Position numbers and translations under genes: made by a program. DNA of 64,000 bases from Euonymus europaeus (Eukaryota > Streptophyta > Magnoliopsida > Celastrales > Celastraceae), in assembly GCA_963580455.1 (NCBI GenBank), contig OY756968.1, positions 23,157,996-23,221,995 on the forward strand. The letters are read 5' to 3'. The first letter of the stretch is position 1, and each line of letters opens with the position of its first letter. Positions 57,910 through 64,000 of the stretch are shown here, one piece after another. The notes below the pieces were generated by a model. That model searched no databases, was not told the DNA's origin, and was given only the letters and a program-made list of their open reading frames with translations.

Positions 57910-58077
57910 CATGCGACTGCGAAGCTCTCCGACGATAAGCAGGCGACGCGAGAAGATGCGGAGGGGGTGGTAGCGGCGGAGCTGAGAAGTAATCCTAACA
58001 TGAGCACCACATCGGCTGGGGTGGGGGCTTCCGTGGCTGCTGCTGCAATATTAACCAAAACAAATGATATTAATTAG
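57910..58077 (+). pseudogene. Seed maturation protein (SMP/LEA D-34 type), last exon only
   Basis: The block from HATAKLSDDKQATREDAEG through VVAAELRSNPNMST to the stop at 58075-58077 matches the C-terminal SMP repeat of LEA D-34-like proteins, which accumulate in desiccating seeds. It follows a proper acceptor. The usual HPGG before the final helix is TSAG here, and the tail ILTKTNDIN is unlike the normal ARLNE ending. The earlier exons with the other two SMP repeats are not present upstream; the hAT element ends 260 bp before. I read it as a detached, decaying exon. A frame starting at ATG 57889 crosses the acceptor and is probably meaningless. Confidence 0.78.
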
Positions 58078-61000
58078 ATCGAAAATGTCCCAACCTGCAG
58101 ACGCAGAGACGTATTTATATCTTAATAAATAATGTTTTTCCGGGATTTGTTTTTGATGGAGTACAACTACAGTGTGTTAAAAGTTTTTAAATTAACTAAT
58201 TAATTAAATTAAAAAAAAAAGAATTTTCTGTTCGAAACTACATACGATACAACTCATTAACCGAACTAACTGAGATTCATAAATAAACACTACTTTAAAC
58301 TTTAAATATAGTGCAAGTTTACAAGCGACTAAGCCAGAGAAAATGTTGCTTAAAGCCCCAACGTTGAATGTCTCCAGTATCTAATCTTAACTTCTTAAGT
58401 TTAAGTTGGGTTGTGTGCCCAAGTGACGGAGTTCTATCCAGTGTCCTTGCCCATGGGCAATGGTAGTTATGCATCAAAGGTCGCCCCTGGTATGGTCCAA
58501 GGTAAGTTGGGCTAGGACCTTCACCTTGCAGGCCTGGGCCTTGGTTGTTGAGCTGCTAGATTCACAGTAGTAAAAGTTGCGGTTGAACCGTTGAATAAGA
58601 CCAAAATATGAGGAGGTGGTGGTGGTGCAATCAATTATTAACAAAAGTTTGTTAGTACTCGAACAGTATTGTAAAAGGAAAGAGTAAGAGTGAACAGAGC
58701 CTGTAAATAGGAAAATATGTGTTGATTACGATGTGCCGGGGATTACAACTCACAATAATAAAGCACAGCCTGGTACCATTTCAAAGAGACTAGGAAGTTT
58801 CACTCGCTAGCCAGTCTTGTAAAGGGTGGCTTCAGTAAAGGACAATTACTACAGCTCATCACTTAGATCTCTGTTTTCTTGCTGACGATGCTCTGAATGG
58901 GCAGAAACGAAGTTGCAGAAACCAAAATATATCAAATTAATCCGTATTTATAATGTTTAATGATATGTTTATAATTAATTAACCCGATCTCTGCCAAAAA
59001 ACCTTCTGGGGTGGGTGGGTGAGCAGGACAGAGCAGGGGAGCACGTGTGTTCTTACATCCCTTGTTTGCTGGAGAAGTAGAGTGATGGACAAGCACGACA
59101 GTGCTAAAACATATTCCTTGCATGGCTAATTCAGTCATACCCATTTAGTGATACAGCTATCTTATTGACAAATCCCGATATCATTTCCCTACCATCTGTC
59201 ACTACACAAAAACAAAACAACCATGCACACAAAGTGTTCGATAAATTGTCAAACTGACATCTGGTGCCCACATCTTCTTCTGTCAATTATTTTTAGGTAC
59301 ATAGTAGTTGCTGCTGCCTGCTCCTACCTAATCATTGTTCTATGGTCCGGGCGGGGAACAGTGTTAATATATAGCTCCAATTTTTGGGTGATGTGGTTAA
59401 TAGTGAGGGTCACGTCCGGTTTCCATGATGGGATGGATTTATTACTTTGTACCTCTTGTTGGTTACCCTGTAGTAGTGTTCTGTGCAACGAAGATGCACG
59501 CCTCCTCTATCATCTTTGTGATTTCATATCATCGACATTAATCGTGGCGTTACCGGCTTCAATTTTTAGCTTCAATTCCTCTCAAAAATTATGTTAATTA
59601 ATGAGTTTTTATATTTGAAAATGACCTATTAGGATTTAGTGGGTAGGATTTAGGTTTTAGAATTTAATACTCAGGGTTTTAATGCGTAGGACTTAAATTT
59701 AAGGAACAACGGGTGATTAAGATGGTGGATTTGACCATGACAATTTATTACAATTGGTGGACGTCTCGAGTTCAAGAAGTCTCACCAGTGTTATTTTTCG
59801 CAATTGCCTGATGGGTCATTTCTTTGCCCATTTGCTCTAGGGCCACCCCTCGTGACACGTGTGTTGGGCCTAAACTTTTTCTTAACTGCTCTTTAATCCC
59901 TAGAATTGTGCGCACCGTCTTGGGTGGTCCGAGATTTGGAGTCAACCCAATTATCACACGTGACAAGTTAAATTGAGAATTTTCTCATAAAAAAAACTTA
60001 CGATCTAGAGGTTAGTATTTGCAATTTAGGGTTCAGGTTTTTCTTTTCAAAATTTACTATATTCTAATTTTACGAATAATAAAATGCTCCATAACACATT
60101 TTTAACATGATTTAACATACTTTTGGGGGAGAATTGAAGAAAGAAAAGAAAAAGAAAAAGAGTCGATATATATTGGAGCTCCCTAGCTAATTAACCGCAC
60201 ATGCATGAACTAAAACAGAACTATAAAACTTGATCAACTTTACATATGCATAAATAAATATGGAAATATGATAACTTTTTCTGTCTTCTAGACTAATTTT
60301 AAAGGGGAATTTGGAAATCCATTCCAGACCGAACAATTAAAGCAAAATAATGATTTGAGAATCTTAAATCGTACGTCTGGAAAATTGCTATTGTGCCAAC
60401 AGAAAAATCTTTTACAGGAATCTATAGTGCAATCAGTCATGTGGACTTGGGTTACTTAGGATCGATGGATATGCAATGGAGGACCCTACAAAAGGAAAAG
60501 CGTGAAAGAATGGCTTGTAAAGATGATAAAGTTACGTATAAATATTCTCATCAGGTCAGTTTGACGTTGACTTTTCATGGAGCAAGTTATTTTTTCCACC
60601 ATGCGCAGTGCCATGGTATCCTCCTCCCGCGATTAAAAAAAGTAACAGTGGCTTAATTGATTTTCTCCTGATCTGCATGCATGCATGTGTGTGACTGAGA
60701 TGTTACATGAAGTATAATTTGTTTTTATTGGGGACTCCTCTATGATAAATTTCTTCCCCGATCTTCATTCACATGTGCACAGCTTTTGCATAGACGTACA
60801 CTTTATATGTCTGTATACAAATGTCAATACTTTTATCGGAATAAAGAAAGGTGAAATTCGAATTCGGGATTCGAGATTTATGCGATCTAGTTCTCCAATT
60901 GATGAGCTACTCGGGTTCATATGTGAATATCTTTAAGCACACATGTGTATAGTTTAATTTCGTAGTAATTAATTTCAATGCTTTAAATACTCATGTAATT

Positions 61001-62375
61001 ACTCAAAACCTTATTAAACACTTGAGTTAAGAAACGCACTTGCCACCGCAACCATCCTCATCCGTCACATTTAAATAAAGAACCAAAATTTAATTGCAAT
61101 AAAAGCTTGCCATCAATTGTAAGTGTATTTAATGTGTATAAATAACAACTCTATTTAATGATCGATCAGGATTAACCCCAAACCAACGTGTATAGCTTCT
61201 TGACCACCCATTTCATTTGATGGTTTATTTTGAGTTTTAATTTTAACATGTCTTAAAGGCACATGTTGATAAATTGTGCGGTCTATAAGTGTAGAGAAAA
61301 TGAGATCATGCACGATTTTCAACTACACCTAGCGAAAAATAAATATTTCATTTTCATTGGCCAAAAAAGAAAATCCTTAATGACAATTGGGCTTTTTTTT
61401 TTATTTTTGTCATTGGATGATTGATTAATAACCAAACAAAACGTTAGTTGGAGGTGTCCGACCATACAAATTGCACCCCACCATGTGGTTTTGTGTGGTC
61501 TTTCCTAGGTTGGTTGGACCATCTTTGTTGCTTAACTCACCACTTCCTGCCCTTCCTTTAAATCTTTACGTAAATACCACTCAAGGCTTTTAATTCTCTA
61601 TGCCACAGTAATAATTATTACAATCAATTATTGCTCTACATTTAATTTTTCACGGCAAGAAAAATTAAAATATTTATTTTACAATTATATCTTTCATAAA
61701 ACAAGCAATTTTCTTTTATTTATTTATAACAATTTGGATCCTAGCCAGCCAGCATTCGTAGTAATTGGTAGCTCTCATATTCAGAAATTGCATGGAAATA
61801 TAAGGCACATTGTTTAATTACATAGATCTTATAATGAGGATATCTAAACCAAATTATTATACACATCCACACCAAAGAATGCAAGTTGTGGGACCCAGAT
61901 CAAGACAAGTCCTGATATGTATGATCTCCCAAAGGGATAAGATAATCATGACCATCTGTTATTTATCTCTTTTTATATATTTGATAATATATATAGTGGC
62001 CAGACGGTGACTACTCCATGCAAAAATAATATTTTTAGGAAAGCAAAAAAAGAAAAAAGAGATATTAAATTAATATTATTGTAATTTGTTTTTGATGAAG
62101 TGCACAAAACCAGAAAATATATATCACACTAGGATAGGATATAACTAAAGTGGTAAAAATCTGGGTCCAGTAGATCCGAGTCCAGACAACATAAAATTTA
62201 TGAGATTTTTATATTTCTAGATTTGGATTGGTTTGAATGTTTCGAATATACTTAATTGATCATTTATGGATTGATTTAAATTCGGATAACTAAATAGGAT
62301 AACAAACTAATCTGAGTTAAAGTCCAGACAACTAAATTAAACAATTTTTTTTTATGTTTAGAGCCGAATTTTAGA
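58078..62375. other. Intergenic, no recognised gene
   Basis: 4.3 kb of AT-rich DNA. The 124-codon plus-strand frame at 59223-59597 and the 87-codon frame at 60393-60656 have no motif I recognise. A gc-richer stretch at 58430-58560 is not identifiable either. Confidence 0.45.
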
Positions 62376-62383
62376 CATATGAT

Positions 62384-62998
62384 CAGGGCCGGCCCTGGCC
62401 TACTTGGGGCCCGGGGCAAGAAATTTATTGGGGGCCCTCAAGGTGGGGTTCACACAATTTTGATGGCTGGAACCCAATTTTGAGAGGCTAGGCCATCACG
62501 CCTTGAATGTTATTACATTAAAATTAAACTAGTCATTACAATATTCAGTTAAAAATATAATTACCAACAAAACTAGATGGAACCAACATAATTCAAATTA
62601 CAAAATCACTAAAATATTCCGGATTATGTCAATGAAAGAGAGAGATGATTAAAAAGTACCTTTAGATGGTTTAGAGTTAGAGGTAATTCTTGACGAAGAT
62701 GAAGAGAATGAAAACAATTGTTACTAACCTGTCTAACCAGAGGCTGAGAGAGTGAGAGTCTGCGATGCTGTGAACAGGTGATTCCGGCAAGCGGCAGGCC
62801 GACAGTGTTGCTGGCTGCGATTCCGGCAAGCAGCAGCTAAGCTTCGTGTGATTTCCTGAAGCTAAGCTTCTCACTGTTTTAGGGCTTCTACCCCTAGAAT
62901 TAACAATAATATTGCTTTTAAAAAAAAAAATTTGGGCCCCCAAAAATTGGGGGCCCTGTGCGGTCGCACAGGCCCGCCCCTGTTTAGGGCCGGGCCTG
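62384..62998. mobile_element. hAT-like non-autonomous element with exact 8-bp TSD
   Basis: Left end CAGGGCCGGCCCTGG, right end TTTAGGGCCGGGCCTG (inverse CAGGCCCGGCCCT). The 8-bp duplication catatgat flanks at 62376-62383 and 62999-63006. CAGGG(G)C termini with 8-bp duplications are typical of Ac/hAT elements in plants. Inside the right part a second inverted word (cctgtgcggtcgcacagg) forms a small hairpin. No transposase. Confidence 0.92.
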
Positions 62999-63006
62999 CA
63001 TATGAT

Positions 63007-63415
63007 TTATATTTAAACTTGATTTAATCAGAATCGAACATGATTTTGCCACTTCTGGTCAGTGATGTAAACTGTCCATTTTTTCTTCATTTTTTGACAT
63101 TAATATTAATCGATGGAATAGTCAATTATCGACAATTATTTGAAAATCGGCTCGATTATTATTATTATTTTAATTTTACGGCTCAAAGTGTGAGTACTTC
63201 CACGAGTTTAGCTTTGCATGACTGCTGTAAACTGCTTTTTACAGCAGTCATGTCGCCATTGAACCACAAAGCCAGAGCTACCATCACCTACCCCCCATTC
63301 TCTCTCTCTCTCTCTCTCTCAATCACTTCATAAATACTCCGTTCTTCACATAGTTGTTCTTCCTCAATATAATTTTGGATCTGTCTCTCATTCAATCTTT
63401 GAGAAAACATAAGAA
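63007..63415 (+). promoter_or_regulatory. Promoter/leader of the OVATE gene with (CT)n tract
   Basis: (CT)n at 63299-63321 and a TATA-like cataaata near 63329-63336, about 85 bases before the ATG at 63416. CT-rich leaders are common in plants. Confidence 0.45.
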
Positions 63416-64000
63416 ATGCGAAGCACCCTGGGAAAAAACCTCCACCTCTGCTTCACGAAATCTCCACCTCCCTCCTCTGAAGAATGCGATCACAGACGTC
63501 CACTTTACATGAACAACTACAACTCCCATTATTCCTACACAGCCCTCGACCCTTCAACCTCCTCTTCCTCATCCACTTCACTCCCTTCCGAATCCGACCC
63601 CGACCCCGCCCAGGAACCCGATTTCGCAGCCGTATTCGCCTCCCAACGCTTCTTCTTCTCATCCCCCGGAAGCTCCAACTCCATCACCGACTCCTCCCCC
63701 AGTACCAGTCGCAAAGATCATCCGACGGTGGTTCATGTGAAAGATAGCGTGGCAGTATCCACGGACTCGCCTGACCCTTATTTGGATTTCCGGAGATCCA
63801 TGCAGGAGATGGTGGAGGCCCGTGGATTGGTCGATGTGAAAGCTAATTGGGAGTCTTTACACGAGCTCCTCCTCTGCTATCTGTCCCTGAATCCAAAGAG
63901 TACGCACAAGTTCATTGTTGGTGCATTTGCGGATCTTCTTGTTACTCTCATGTCGTTGGCGCCGCAGCCGCCGGGTAATAAAACTGACCATCGCGAAGAT
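63416..64000 (+). CDS. OVATE family protein (OFP), 5' part, runs off the window
   Basis: OFPs are plant-specific transcriptional repressors that act with TALE homeodomain proteins and influence organ shape and secondary walls. From ATG 63416 (MRSTLGKNLHLCFTKSPPP) the frame is open for 195 codons to the window edge. The N-terminal two thirds is serine/proline-rich and low-complexity, and includes AVFASQRFFFSSPG, a block shared by the OFP12-18 group. The OVATE domain starts at about residue 121 with DPYLDFRRSMQEMVEARGL and continues through NWESLHELLLCYLSLNPKST, HKFIVGAFADLLVTLMS. The family is usually intronless. The remaining part should be a short tail beyond base 64000. Confidence 0.93.
   Translation, partial: MRSTLGKNLHLCFTKSPPPSSEECDHRRPLYMNNYNSHYSYTALDPSTSSSSSTSLPSESDPDPAQEPDFAAVFASQRFFFSSPGSSNSITDSSPSTSRKDHPTVVHVKDSVAVSTDSPDPYLDFRRSMQEMVEARGLVDVKANWESLHELLLCYLSLNPKSTHKFIVGAFADLLVTLMSLAPQPPGNKTDHRED

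Noticed and set aside
59223..59597. 124-codon membrane-protein-like frame
   Set aside because: No recognised family, no splice context, AT-rich surroundings; likely chance.
1..64000. CRISPR array, operon or prokaryotic system
   Set aside because: No spaced direct repeats of that kind; all gene structures are plant nuclear.

Overview
This is nuclear DNA of a flowering plant, almost certainly a eudicot. The evidence is AT-rich intergenic DNA, GT-AG introns, plant-specific families (OVATE, Ole e 6-like, vicilin, LEA/SMP, HARBI1-type transposase), a Pol II U1 snRNA gene with plant promoter signals, and a piece of plastid psaA. The species cannot be named from the sequence alone.

Layout. 1-3147: 5' part of a minus-strand Ty1/copia element with no gag, cut by the window edge. 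5319-10215: complete, very young copia element with two LTRs identical by eye, a 5-bp target duplication and two TGA stops in an otherwise open gag-pol frame. 10745-11018: psaA insertion. 13532-13922: TRIM-like mini-retroelement. 14725-16163: 3' half of a homocysteine S-methyltransferase gene, broken. 17256-17753: STN1, a telomere-capping protein. 18921-20213: long inverted-repeat transposon. 24099-26931: nine-exon inositol polyphosphate 5-phosphatase. 28498-31517: small MITE-type elements. 34246-35256: vicilin-like seed-storage pseudogene with its promoter. 35692-37685: five-exon mitochondrial-type ribosomal protein L24 (minus). 38285-44779: 6.5-kb PIF/Harbinger transposon with both of its genes open. 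45438-45769: two-exon Ole e 6-like secreted cysteine-rich peptide (minus). 46144-46306: U1 snRNA. 46668-46987: near-perfect palindrome around a tRNA/SINE-like core. 50046-50663: PNRC-motif protein (minus). 51600-52508: solo LTR. 54808-57639: hAT-like element with a second hAT-like element nested inside. 57910-58077: last exon of a seed-maturation (SMP/LEA) gene. 62384-62998: another hAT-like element. 63416-64000: start of an OVATE family protein gene.

The host genes form no pathway or operon. They are independent single-gene units (telomere capping, phosphoinositide turnover, organelle translation, splicing RNA, pollen/secreted peptide, transcriptional repressor) spaced by nested transposons and decaying gene copies. 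No convincing undescribed multi-gene system is visible. The items most worth follow-up are the coding-intact PIF/Harbinger element, the young copia element with stops at informative positions, the palindrome with a Pol III-like core, and the U1 gene.
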